Shown here: piece after piece, positions 1 through 5,500 of the stretch
Layout of the letters: every line of letters starts with the position of its first letter
How positions within the stretch are numbered: the stretch's first letter is position 1
Assembly (NCBI GenBank): GCA_018679315.1
Contig: JAHHLF010000276.1
Coordinates: 1-5,500 of the forward strand
Length of the DNA stretch: 5,500 nt
Reading direction: 5' to 3'
Source: Bacteroidia bacterium
GTDB lineage: Bacteria > Bacteroidota > Bacteroidia > Flavobacteriales > Flavobacteriaceae
Program-made: the position numbers and the translations under genes
Notes under the pieces: model-generated
The model's input: only the letters and a program-made list of their open reading frames with translations
Told to the model about the DNA's origin: nothing
The model's database searches: none

Positions 1-81
1 ACCAATATCATCCTGGGCCCAAAGGCTTCCCTGTATTGCCAGGGCAAGCGCGACTCCGATAAAATGCTTTACGTACTTCAT
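1..81 (-). CDS. N-terminus of an exported protein, cut by the window edge (possibly a TonB-dependent-receptor-like outer membrane protein)
   Basis: The frame opens with ATG at 81-79 and stays open for 27 codons to the left edge. The visible residues form a classic Sec signal peptide: MKYVKH as a basic n-region, a hydrophobic core FIGVALALAIQ, then SLWAQ, with likely cleavage after the Ala at residue 22, and DDIG starting the mature protein. There is no lipobox cysteine, so it is probably not a lipoprotein. The ATG lies 10 bp after the stop of the TPR gene, so the two genes are almost certainly co-transcribed; the upstream AAGAAAG is at most a weak ribosome site. From memory, similar TPR genes in Flavobacteriaceae are followed by a gene annotated as a TonB-dependent receptor whose mature part starts in a similar way. 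That identity is an inference, because no barrel or plug sequence is visible here. The signal peptide is well supported; the function is not. Confidence 0.75.
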   Translation of the reverse strand, partial: MKYVKHFIGVALALAIQGSLWAQDDIG

Positions 82-91
82 GTGTTCTTTC

Positions 92-3000
92 TTAATTTCC
101 GTCTGTCGGTACCGACGAATTACGCTGTGCTTCCTTTGCCTTGATAATATCGAGTTCATTCCGGGCTACTGTCACAATATCCGGGAATGCTTCAAAATTA
201 CTTATCACACTTTCCAATATATAAGTGGCCTGGAAGGCATCGTCTAATTCATAGTAGTTTTTTGCCATCAGGATCAATCCTTTCCCACCCCATTCCTTAT
301 AAGAGGCATAATCACTTGCCAGTTTTTGGACAACTGTGTTAGAGCGCTCATACAATTGATCTTTATGATCAAAATAAGCCTCATAATACAACGCTTCTGC
401 TGCAATTGCTCCGGTAGCAATGGGCTTAACACGCGCATAGGCGGTTTTTGCCCTTTCTTCATCTCCAAGGGCAATCGCCGTTCTGGCGATCATAATTCGC
501 GCATCACTCTTTATTCTATTGTCTATCCCGGGTGTATTTTCAACGACCTCAGCATAGGCCAAAGTCTTCTCGTAATTACCTTGCTGGTAATACCCTTTCA
601 TCAAATTGGATTGGGCAAAAGTCCGGTTCTGATCTATATCGGCCATGCTTTCCAGATCCAGCAGGTATGGCATCGCCTGGTCATACTTATCCTCACTCAC
701 ATAGATCTCACAAACCCTTGTCAGGGCCTGTTCAAAGGAGGCTCCGGAACCCGTGTCTACAACGGATTTATAATGGGGCAAGGCAGCGGCTGCATCATTC
801 TTTTCAAAGTATAACTGCGCCAGACTAAAATGTGCCTCGGTCCTGTGCAATCCATTTGGAAAATCAGCCAGATAGTTTCTCAGGCTTTTAATGGCTTGTT
901 CTTTATTCCCATCCAATAGCTGCCGACTAGCAGATTCATAACTGGCATTATCCAATTCTGAATCCGTTACTTCCACAAAATCCAGATCTTTTACCCAATT
1001 TGCATATTCACGAACGCGACCTTCTTCTACATAAATGAGCTTTGCTGTACTCACGGCCTGCACTGCTTCCTGACTGTTCGGGTATTGGCGCACTACATTT
1101 TTAAACTTATCCAGTGCCTGATCATTCCTGCTGGCATTGTAATGAACCAGGCCTTGCCGCAGAAGGGAAACGGGTACTAATGCACTTCTGTTAAATCGCT
1201 CTATCAATTGATCATAAGCCCGAAGACCCAGGTTATCCTGTCCGTTTTTTACATGGGTATTTCCCAGTTCAAAGAGGGCATCATCCCTATAGGAAGAGTT
1301 TGGGAATCGACTCACAAACCTATCGAGTGTACTGATCTTTTCACTTGAATTTCCCATGAATCCATGACACATGGCTTCCTGATAAGCCGCATAATCCTTT
1401 TCTTTTCCATTAGCAGACTGAACTTGTTCATAGGCCCGGATCGCCGGATTGTACTGTCGTGAGACAAAGTAACTGTCACCCAGCCTTGCATAAGCATCCT
1501 GAGCTTTATTTCCAGAAGAATTGGATTTTACATAGGCATTAAAATGATCAGCTGAAGTACTGTAATCCTTTAATTTGAAAGCGGCATACCCCCTATTGTA
1601 CTGTATATCGCTATATTCATCAGTTAGCGATGCATTTGAGAAGCGTGCAAAATCGGCATACAGGCCTGATGCTTCCTCAAAACGATTTAGCATATAAGCC
1701 GATTCCCCTTTCCAATAGGTGGATCTTGCCTCCAGCAACCGATCCGAATTGTTGGATAAAGATTTGCTAAACGATTCGTAGGCTTTGGCATAATCTGATT
1801 CCTGAAATTGTTCTATGCCCAGATAAAAGGCTACCTTCTGAAAGGTCAATTCGTCTGCGTATTCCTTGTTGTTCTCCAGAATGTCCAAAGCCCCTTGAAA
1901 ATTTCGGGAGGTGATATAAGAATCTACTAAGAGCTCACGAATTTCATTTTCATGCGTATCTCCCGGATAGGTTTCAAGATACGTTGTCAACACTTGTGGT
2001 ACAGGCTCATAGGCATTCCCTATGTCATAGCTTAGACGGGCATAATTGAGCAATGCATCCTTTTTAATATCTTCATTGAAGTCCATTTCAGATGCATTTC
2101 TAAAGGCATTGAGTGCCTCTTGCTTTTTTTCGAGATTTAGATAGCATTCTGCTAGATGGTAATAAGCGTTCTGGGCCACATCATTGTCACCGCCAATGAT
2201 CTTGTTGAATTGCTGAATGGCGCTGGCGAAATCTGATTGTTTATAATAGCAATATCCCAGGAGATAGTAATCTGTATTACTCCATTTTCCTCTTTTGCCC
2301 TTATACTTCTGCAAATATGGGATCGCCGTATTGTATTGCTCCAGGTTGAAATAACTTTCTCCAATGATCTTATTAAGTTCTGATATTTCCTTCCTGTTAG
2401 CACTTGGCAGATAGTCTTCTGCCAGTTTAATGGCTTCCTCAAATTTTCCAAGCTTAAAATTGAGGTCTGCCTGATAATAAGCTAATTTCTCCCCTAGTAG
2501 TTCCGGGTCTGTGATCTCATCGAATCGCTCACTGGCTTCATCGTAATCATCTTGCTGATAAGCAATAAATCCCAGATAATACTTTGCCTGAGATCCATAG
2601 ACCGGGGAGTTGGTGACTCTGCGCAAATAGCGTTCCGCCTCCTCTGGTTTGCGGGAAGAATAGAGCGCATATCCCATATTGAAGGTATATCTGTCAACAT
2701 CGCCTCTTGCCATAGATGACTGGTCTACTCTTTTATACCATTTAAGCGCATACGGATATTTGCCATTTTCAAAATAGTAATCCGCCACATCCAGAAAGGC
2801 CGAATTCCGTTTTGTAGAAGTCGGATAATCGGCAACAAAATCCTCCATAAGCCTGTCTGCCCCAACCTGGTTCAGTCGGACTGCTGCATTAGCCACATAG
2901 TAAGCACTATTGGCTTTAGTTTCTTCGTCCTCGGTCTCGGCCTTGACTTTTTCAAATAAAGTTTGAGCCGCCTGGTACTGTTTTGTGTTATAAAGGGTGA

Positions 3001-3112
3001 GCGCCTCCTGATAGACTTTGTTGTCGTGGGTATAGATCCGGGATTCCTGCGCACTCGAAAGATGCACAATCCCAAGTAAGGCCGCAATTAGGGCAAGGTT
3101 CTCGATTCGCAT
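92..3112 (-). CDS. Large exported tetratricopeptide-repeat protein (1006 aa)
   Basis: This is a periplasmic or outer-membrane-associated scaffold made almost wholly of TPR-like helical hairpins. I chose the Met at 3112 over the in-frame Met at 3139: it starts MRIENLALIAALLGIVHLSSA, a good signal peptide cleaved before QES, whereas the longer form would put nine polar residues (AGPNCPN) in front. No lipobox Cys is present. From about residue 30 to 985, units of 34-40 residues recur with the TPR pattern of aromatic/Gly-Tyr in helix A and Ala plus aromatic in helix B. Clear examples are YYLLGYCYYKQSDFASAI (281-298), YYHLAECYLNLEKKQEAL (317-334) and ARLGDSYFVSRQYNPAIR (542-559). An acidic linker near 708-722 (DLDFVEVTDSELD) may divide two solenoids. 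The tail after 990 is short and polar. No enzymatic domain is visible. TPR proteins mediate protein contacts; the partner is probably the exported protein encoded 10 bp downstream. It is distinct in layout from a lipoprotein such as gliding-motility SprE. The exact role is unknown. Confidence 0.9.
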   Translation of the reverse strand: MRIENLALIAALLGIVHLSSAQESRIYTHDNKVYQEALTLYNTKQYQAAQTLFEKVKAETEDEETKANSAYYVANAAVRLNQVGADRLMEDFVADYPTSTKRNSAFLDVADYYFENGKYPYALKWYKRVDQSSMARGDVDRYTFNMGYALYSSRKPEEAERYLRRVTNSPVYGSQAKYYLGFIAYQQDDYDEASERFDEITDPELLGEKLAYYQADLNFKLGKFEEAIKLAEDYLPSANRKEISELNKIIGESYFNLEQYNTAIPYLQKYKGKRGKWSNTDYYLLGYCYYKQSDFASAIQQFNKIIGGDNDVAQNAYYHLAECYLNLEKKQEALNAFRNASEMDFNEDIKKDALLNYARLSYDIGNAYEPVPQVLTTYLETYPGDTHENEIRELLVDSYITSRNFQGALDILENNKEYADELTFQKVAFYLGIEQFQESDYAKAYESFSKSLSNNSDRLLEARSTYWKGESAYMLNRFEEASGLYADFARFSNASLTDEYSDIQYNRGYAAFKLKDYSTSADHFNAYVKSNSSGNKAQDAYARLGDSYFVSRQYNPAIRAYEQVQSANGKEKDYAAYQEAMCHGFMGNSSEKISTLDRFVSRFPNSSYRDDALFELGNTHVKNGQDNLGLRAYDQLIERFNRSALVPVSLLRQGLVHYNASRNDQALDKFKNVVRQYPNSQEAVQAVSTAKLIYVEEGRVREYANWVKDLDFVEVTDSELDNASYESASRQLLDGNKEQAIKSLRNYLADFPNGLHRTEAHFSLAQLYFEKNDAAAALPHYKSVVDTGSGASFEQALTRVCEIYVSEDKYDQAMPYLLDLESMADIDQNRTFAQSNLMKGYYQQGNYEKTLAYAEVVENTPGIDNRIKSDARIMIARTAIALGDEERAKTAYARVKPIATGAIAAEALYYEAYFDHKDQLYERSNTVVQKLASDYASYKEWGGKGLILMAKNYYELDDAFQATYILESVISNFEAFPDIVTVARNELDIIKAKEAQRNSSVPTDGN

Positions 3113-3156
3113 AGTGTTCGGGCAATTAGGTCCTGCCAAATTTTTTCTAATAACGT

Positions 3157-3189
3157 CAAATATTGTTCCGAAGTATGTTTCTCTTTCAA
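3157..3189 (-). promoter_or_regulatory. Candidate Bacteroidota-type promoter for the TPR gene
   Basis: Read on the minus strand, TTG (3189-3187) is followed after 22 bp by AATATTTG (3164-3157). This matches the Bacteroidota -33 TTG / -7 TAnnTTTG pattern except for A in place of T at the first position of the -7 box. Transcription would start near 3150, leaving a leader of about 38 nt before the chosen ATG at 3112. That also fits the shorter start: the alternative Met at 3139 would lie only about 11 nt from the predicted transcript start. Confidence 0.45.
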
Positions 3190-3204
3190 TTAAAATAAAT
3201 TTGA

Positions 3205-3215
3205 CCCTGTCAGGG
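3205..3215. repeat. Short inverted repeat upstream of ftsE
   Basis: CCCTG-T-CAGGG is a perfect 5-bp inverted repeat with a single central base. It stands out as a GC-rich patch in an AT-rich intergenic region, 47 bp before the ftsE start. It could be a binding site for a dimeric regulator, but arms this short can arise by chance. Confidence 0.3.
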
Positions 3216-3261
3216 CACCAGTTATTGGGGAACTTATTACTTTTATATCAACAAAAATGCT

Positions 3262-3945
3262 ATGGCCGAAAATATCCTCATGCTGAAAGATGTCGCCGTC
3301 TACCAGGGCGATACGATGATCCTCAAAGATGTAACCCTTGAGGTGAAGAAAGGCGAGTTCGTTTATCTTATCGGAAAAACCGGAAGCGGGAAAAGTAGTT
3401 TTATGAAAACGCTTTATGCCGATATACCCTTAAAGGAAGGGAATGGGCGAGTTGTTGGATTTAACCTTAAAACGCTTGAAGAAAAGAACATCCCGCATTT
3501 ACGCAGGAAACTCGGGATCGTATTCCAGGATTTTAAGCTTCTTCCTGACAGGACGATAAACAAGAACTTAGAATTTGTTCTGCGTGCAACGGGATGGGAA
3601 GATCCGGAAGCGATGGCCCAAAAGATCGAGGATGTCTTAGCGCGTGTTGGCATGAAGACCAAAGGCTTTAAGTTTCCACATGAACTCTCCGGAGGGGAAC
3701 AACAACGGGTGGCCATAGCCCGGGCTTTGCTCAATGATCCCGAATTGATCCTGGCCGATGAACCTACAGGAAACCTGGATCCACAGACCAGCGTTGAAGT
3801 CATGAAAGTGATGCAGGAATTAAACAAAGCTGGCAATACCATATTGATGGCCACTCATGATTATGCCTTACTTCTGAAATATCCGGCAAAAACCCTTAAA
3901 TGCGAGGCTAACCGTGTTTTTGAAGTCATTCAAAAGGCAGTATAA
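3262..3945 (+). CDS. ftsE: Cell-division ABC-type ATPase FtsE
   Basis: FtsE is the cytoplasmic ATPase that, with the membrane protein FtsX, couples ATP hydrolysis at the division site to control of peptidoglycan hydrolases in the periplasm. The 227 residues form one complete ABC nucleotide-binding domain, close in length to E. coli FtsE (222). Visible motifs are: Walker A GKTGSGKSS (38-46), Q-loop FQDFKLLPD with Gln89, signature LSGGEQ (142-147), Walker B LILADEP (162-168) with Asp166 and catalytic Glu167, D-loop NLDP (171-174) and H-loop His199 in ATHD. The FQDFKLLPDRT stretch and DEPTGNLDP are characteristic of the FtsE/LolD-type subfamily. FtsE fits better than LolD because no LolC/E permease is adjacent, but this separation is not absolute. 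The gene ends in tandem stops (TAA TAG) and is followed after 20 bp by a small membrane protein gene, suggesting co-transcription. No ftsX is next to it; in Bacteroidota the two are often apart. Confidence 0.88.
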   Translation: MAENILMLKDVAVYQGDTMILKDVTLEVKKGEFVYLIGKTGSGKSSFMKTLYADIPLKEGNGRVVGFNLKTLEEKNIPHLRRKLGIVFQDFKLLPDRTINKNLEFVLRATGWEDPEAMAQKIEDVLARVGMKTKGFKFPHELSGGEQQRVAIARALLNDPELILADEPTGNLDPQTSVEVMKVMQELNKAGNTILMATHDYALLLKYPAKTLKCEANRVFEVIQKAV

Positions 3946-3965
3946 TAGCCCATAATCTATTTCTT

Positions 3966-4403
3966 ATGATCCTTAGAAAGCATTCTCAGCAACCTGCCAA
4001 GAAGGTCAATCCATTCTTTGGACTACTCTTATTTCTGATCTCAATACTCTTATTATTATTTACGGGTCCGCTTGGTTTTATCTATGGCCTTCTTCACGGC
4101 CTTTTCACTCGTGGCTTTACAGGCATAGGTGAATATTTACTGAAAATTGCCATTTCTATCGATCAACTTGGGAATGTACTCATGCAGCATTTGCTCAATG
4201 CGATCTGGATTAAAAAGGACGGTTATTTATTTGGAAACAGGGACGAAACCATATCCAGTGCCTTGGGGAAGAACAAGGAAAAGAAGTCACTGACCGCTTT
4301 TGGGAAATTAATGGATAAAATCCTGGACTTCATTGACCCTGATCACAGTCTGAATTCTATTGACTATTACGTAGAGCCTATCGAGGAAATTAGTACTCCA
4401 TAA
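3966..4403 (+). CDS. Small membrane-anchored protein of unknown function with an NxDETISSxLGK motif
   Basis: I do not recognise a named family for this 145-residue protein. It starts with a basic stretch (RKHSQQPAKK), then a strongly hydrophobic segment at about 17-33, a GPLGFIYGLLHGLF stretch at 34-47 that could be a second short pass or re-entrant turn, and an amphipathic region around 55-82 (LLKIAISIDQLGNVLMQHLL). The soluble tail carries NRDETISSALGKN (91-103), FGKLMDKILDFIDPDH (112-127) and an acidic C-terminus. The combination of IDQLxNVL, a DETxSxxxGK motif and a later H resembles small uncharacterised proteins I recall from tailed-phage genomes; this is memory, not a search result. 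The gene lies 20 bp after ftsE on the same strand, so it is probably in the same transcript and might interact with FtsE at the inner membrane. The ORF is complete with ATG start and TAA stop, and the hydrophobic and motif regions make it a credible real gene. Confidence 0.82.
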   Translation: MILRKHSQQPAKKVNPFFGLLLFLISILLLLFTGPLGFIYGLLHGLFTRGFTGIGEYLLKIAISIDQLGNVLMQHLLNAIWIKKDGYLFGNRDETISSALGKNKEKKSLTAFGKLMDKILDFIDPDHSLNSIDYYVEPIEEISTP

Positions 4404-4413
4404 GATACCTGAG

Positions 4414-4444
4414 TAGGCCCATCTTTGTGATTTTATTACATTTG
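4414..4444 (+). promoter_or_regulatory. Candidate promoter for the glucokinase gene
   Basis: TACATTTG at 4437-4444 is a perfect match to the Bacteroidota -7 consensus TAnnTTTG. The -33 element is weak: TAG at 4414-4416, 20 bp upstream, in place of TTG. A better TTTG at 4423-4426 is too close to serve. Transcription would start near 4451, about 19 nt before the ATG at 4470. It suggests the glucokinase is expressed independently of ftsE and the small membrane protein. Confidence 0.45.
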
Positions 4445-4469
4445 CACGACTCTAAGTAGTTGGCAATTT

Positions 4470-5219
4470 ATGATCGTATTAGGGATTGATATCGGTGGTT
4501 CTGGAATGAAAGGTGCTCTTGTAGACACCGAATCCGGTGAACGTATCTCAGAACGACATCGTATTCCCACGCCCAGGGATCGCAAACCTGGATCCATGGC
4601 GCAAGTTGTAAAGCAACTGGTCGATCATTTTAATCATAAAGGCCCTGTGGGCTGCGGCTTCCCGACCATAGTCAAACACGGAGTATGTATGTCTCCCGGA
4701 AATCTTCACAAATCCTGGGTCGGTGTAAATATCAAGGAATTATTTTCAGAAGCGACAGGCTTACCGGTAACCGTTGTTAATGATGCCGATGCAGCCGGCT
4801 ATGCTGTGATGAATTACGGCCTGGGGAAAGGAAAGAAAGGGTTGGTTGTCATCATCACTATTGGGACTGGACTGGGTAGTGGCGCCTTTTTTAATGGCGA
4901 GTTACTCCCGAATTTTGAATTGGGGCAGATCCCCTACAAAAAATACGAGAAGATCGAACAGTGGGCTGCCGCCTCAATAAAAGAAAGGGAAGGATTAACT
5001 TTTAAAAAATGGGGGAAGCGCTTTAACACCTTCCTGCACTATGTAGAAATCCTTATATCCCCGGATCTGATCATATTAGGCGGAGGTACCGCAAAAAACT
5101 TTGATGAGTACAAGGAGTATCTTACTGTACAAACACCCGTCATTCCTGCTCACCTGGGAAATTTTGCCGGAATTATTGGTGCGGCCGCAGCTGCGCTACA
5201 TCAGGCACCGATCGATTGA
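4470..5219 (+). CDS. ppgK: ROK-family glucokinase of the polyphosphate-glucokinase type
   Basis: The enzyme phosphorylates glucose to glucose-6-phosphate in the cytoplasm, feeding glycolysis; the polyphosphate-type family uses polyphosphate and often ATP as phosphoryl donor. The 249 residues match the usual length (about 250-270). Phosphate-binding motif 1 is GIDIGGSGMKGA (5-16). NLHKSWVGVNI (78-88) corresponds to the sugar-proximal region of PPGKs. NDADAAG (104-110) carries the likely catalytic Asp105. IGTGLGSG (131-138) is the second phosphate motif, and ELLPNFELG (144-152) supplies the conserved ELG. The stretch AAASIKEREGL (166-176) and the end part with SPDLIILGGGTAKNFDEY (197-214) and TPVIPAHLGNFAGIIGAA (222-239) are typical of the PPGK branch. 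The CxCGxxGC zinc motif of other ROK kinases is absent, as expected for PPGKs, and there is no N-terminal DNA-binding domain, so it is not a NagC/Mlc-type repressor. Donor preference cannot be read from sequence. It is preceded by its own candidate promoter and ends in a hairpin. Confidence 0.88.
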   Translation: MIVLGIDIGGSGMKGALVDTESGERISERHRIPTPRDRKPGSMAQVVKQLVDHFNHKGPVGCGFPTIVKHGVCMSPGNLHKSWVGVNIKELFSEATGLPVTVVNDADAAGYAVMNYGLGKGKKGLVVIITIGTGLGSGAFFNGELLPNFELGQIPYKKYEKIEQWAAASIKEREGLTFKKWGKRFNTFLHYVEILISPDLIILGGGTAKNFDEYKEYLTVQTPVIPAHLGNFAGIIGAAAAALHQAPID

Positions 5220-5238
5220 TAAAAAATTCAATCGGATC
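5210..5238. terminator. Hairpin at the convergent 3' ends of the glucokinase gene and typA
   Basis: GAT-CGATTGA (5210-5219) pairs with TCAATCG-g-ATC (5228-5238), giving ten pairs with one bulged G at 5235 and an 8-nt loop, TAAAAAAT. The left arm contains the glucokinase stop codon TGA (5217-5219). On the minus strand the hairpin lies 10 bp beyond the typA stop, so it could act for both genes. No clear T-run follows directly on either side, so it is not a canonical intrinsic terminator; it may instead protect 3' ends or be weak. Confidence 0.45.
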
Positions 5239-5248
5239 TACTAATTAC

Positions 5249-5500
5249 CTAAACGATTTTATTTCTTTTTCTGTCGACTTCCTTCAGAAGGATCTTGCGA
5301 AGGCGCAAATGCTTTGGCGTTACTTCTACATATTCATCTTTCTGAATGTATTCCAGGGCCTCTTCCAAGGAAAATTTAACGGCGGGTACGATCTTGGCTT
5401 TATCATCGGCTCCTGCTGATCGGACATTGGAACGTTTCTTGGTTTTAGTAACGTTGATAACCATATCATCTCCTCTGCTATTCTCTCCAATTACCTGGCC
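5249..5500 (-). CDS. typA: C-terminal end of translational GTPase TypA/BipA, cut by the window edge
   Basis: TypA (BipA) is a ribosome-binding GTPase of the EF-G family that assists 50S assembly and growth under stress, especially cold. Only the last 83 residues are present, ending at TAG (5251-5249); the full protein is usually about 600 residues. The visible part starts GQVIGENSRGDDMVIN, matching the family's GxxxGExxRxxDLxVN segment. It continues with TKTKKRSNVRSAGADDKAKI (basic loop and NVR-AG-D motif), then KFSLEEALEYIQKDEYVEVT and PKHLRLRKILL, the signature TypA C-terminal domain that contacts the ribosomal A site. The Met at 5464 is internal (aligned within the DDMVIN stretch), not a start. 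The GTPase and EF-G-like domains lie outside the window. The polar KEVDRKRNKIV tail is a natural end, so the gene is not truncated at its 3' end. Confidence 0.93.
   Translation of the reverse strand, partial: GQVIGENSRGDDMVINVTKTKKRSNVRSAGADDKAKIVPAVKFSLEEALEYIQKDEYVEVTPKHLRLRKILLKEVDRKRNKIV

Larger units (their letters stand above)
3113..3261. other. Divergent intergenic region between the TPR gene and ftsE
   Basis: This 149 bp AT-rich spacer separates two divergently transcribed genes and must hold both promoters. The leftward one has a recognisable candidate at 3157-3189. For ftsE only a weak -7-like box (TACTTTTA, 3238-3245) is visible, with no TTG at the right distance. A short inverted repeat, CCCTG-T-CAGGG, lies at 3205-3215 in the expected upstream region of that box and could be an operator or chance. 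Confidence 0.6.

Noticed and set aside
326..828. Two overlapping plus-strand open frames inside the TPR gene
   Set aside because: They are antisense to a clear, repeat-rich coding sequence, have no recognisable domain, and use residue compositions typical of shadow frames.
92..3112. SprE/PorW-like gliding or type IX secretion lipoprotein
   Set aside because: The N-terminus is a type I signal peptide without a lipobox Cys, and TPR content alone cannot assign this function.
3113..3139. Longer start for the TPR protein at 3139
   Set aside because: It would place nine polar residues before an otherwise good signal peptide and lies very close to the predicted transcript start; the Met at 3112 is the better start.
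3414..3854. Minus-strand open frame of 146 codons
   Set aside because: It lies entirely opposite ftsE, whose motifs are intact; it is Ser/Arg-rich with no family resemblance.
4423..4426. TTTG as the -33 element of the glucokinase promoter
   Set aside because: It is only 10 bp from the -7 box, well short of the usual 17-23 bp spacing.
4470..5219. ROK-family transcriptional repressor (NagC/Mlc type)
   Set aside because: There is no N-terminal helix-turn-helix domain and no zinc-binding Cys motif; catalytic and phosphate motifs of a kinase are intact.
5216..5419. Plus-strand open frame of 67 codons overlapping the glucokinase stop
   Set aside because: It is antisense to the conserved TypA C-terminus and shows no protein-like features.
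5249..5464. Stand-alone 71-residue minus-strand gene starting at Met 5464
   Set aside because: The frame stays open upstream to the window edge and the upstream residues (GQVIGENSRGDD) match TypA, so the Met is internal.

Overview
The window looks like chromosomal core DNA from a member of the Bacteroidota, most likely a marine Flavobacteriaceae. Three things point there. Two candidate promoters fit the Bacteroidota form (TAnnTTTG at -7, TTG near -33), start codons lack strong Shine-Dalgarno sequences, and the gene set (very long secreted TPR protein, FtsE away from FtsX, polyphosphate-glucokinase-type ROK kinase, TypA) is typical of that group. The genus cannot be read from the sequence.

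Layout. The left 3.1 kb is a leftward envelope operon. A 1006-residue exported TPR protein (3112-92) is followed after 10 bp by the first 27 codons of another exported protein (81-1), which runs off the left edge. A divergent intergenic region (3113-3261) separates it from a rightward group: ftsE (3262-3945), then 20 bp later a 145-residue membrane protein (3966-4403), then a PPGK-like glucokinase (4470-5219) that seems to have its own promoter. The last gene converges on the 3' end of typA (minus strand, stop at 5249-5251), which runs off the right edge. A hairpin overlapping the glucokinase stop codon lies at the convergent junction.

How the genes relate. The TPR protein and the exported protein after it are probably one functional unit in the periplasm or outer membrane. 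FtsE is an inner-membrane-associated ATPase whose usual partner FtsX is not next to it. The small membrane protein takes that slot and carries a motif resembling a family I associate with phage genomes. The glucokinase and TypA look like ordinary housekeeping genes.

I found no mobile element, CRISPR array, tRNA or rRNA, and no clear new multi-gene system. The parts most worth a second look are the FtsE/small-membrane-protein pair and the TPR/exported-protein pair.
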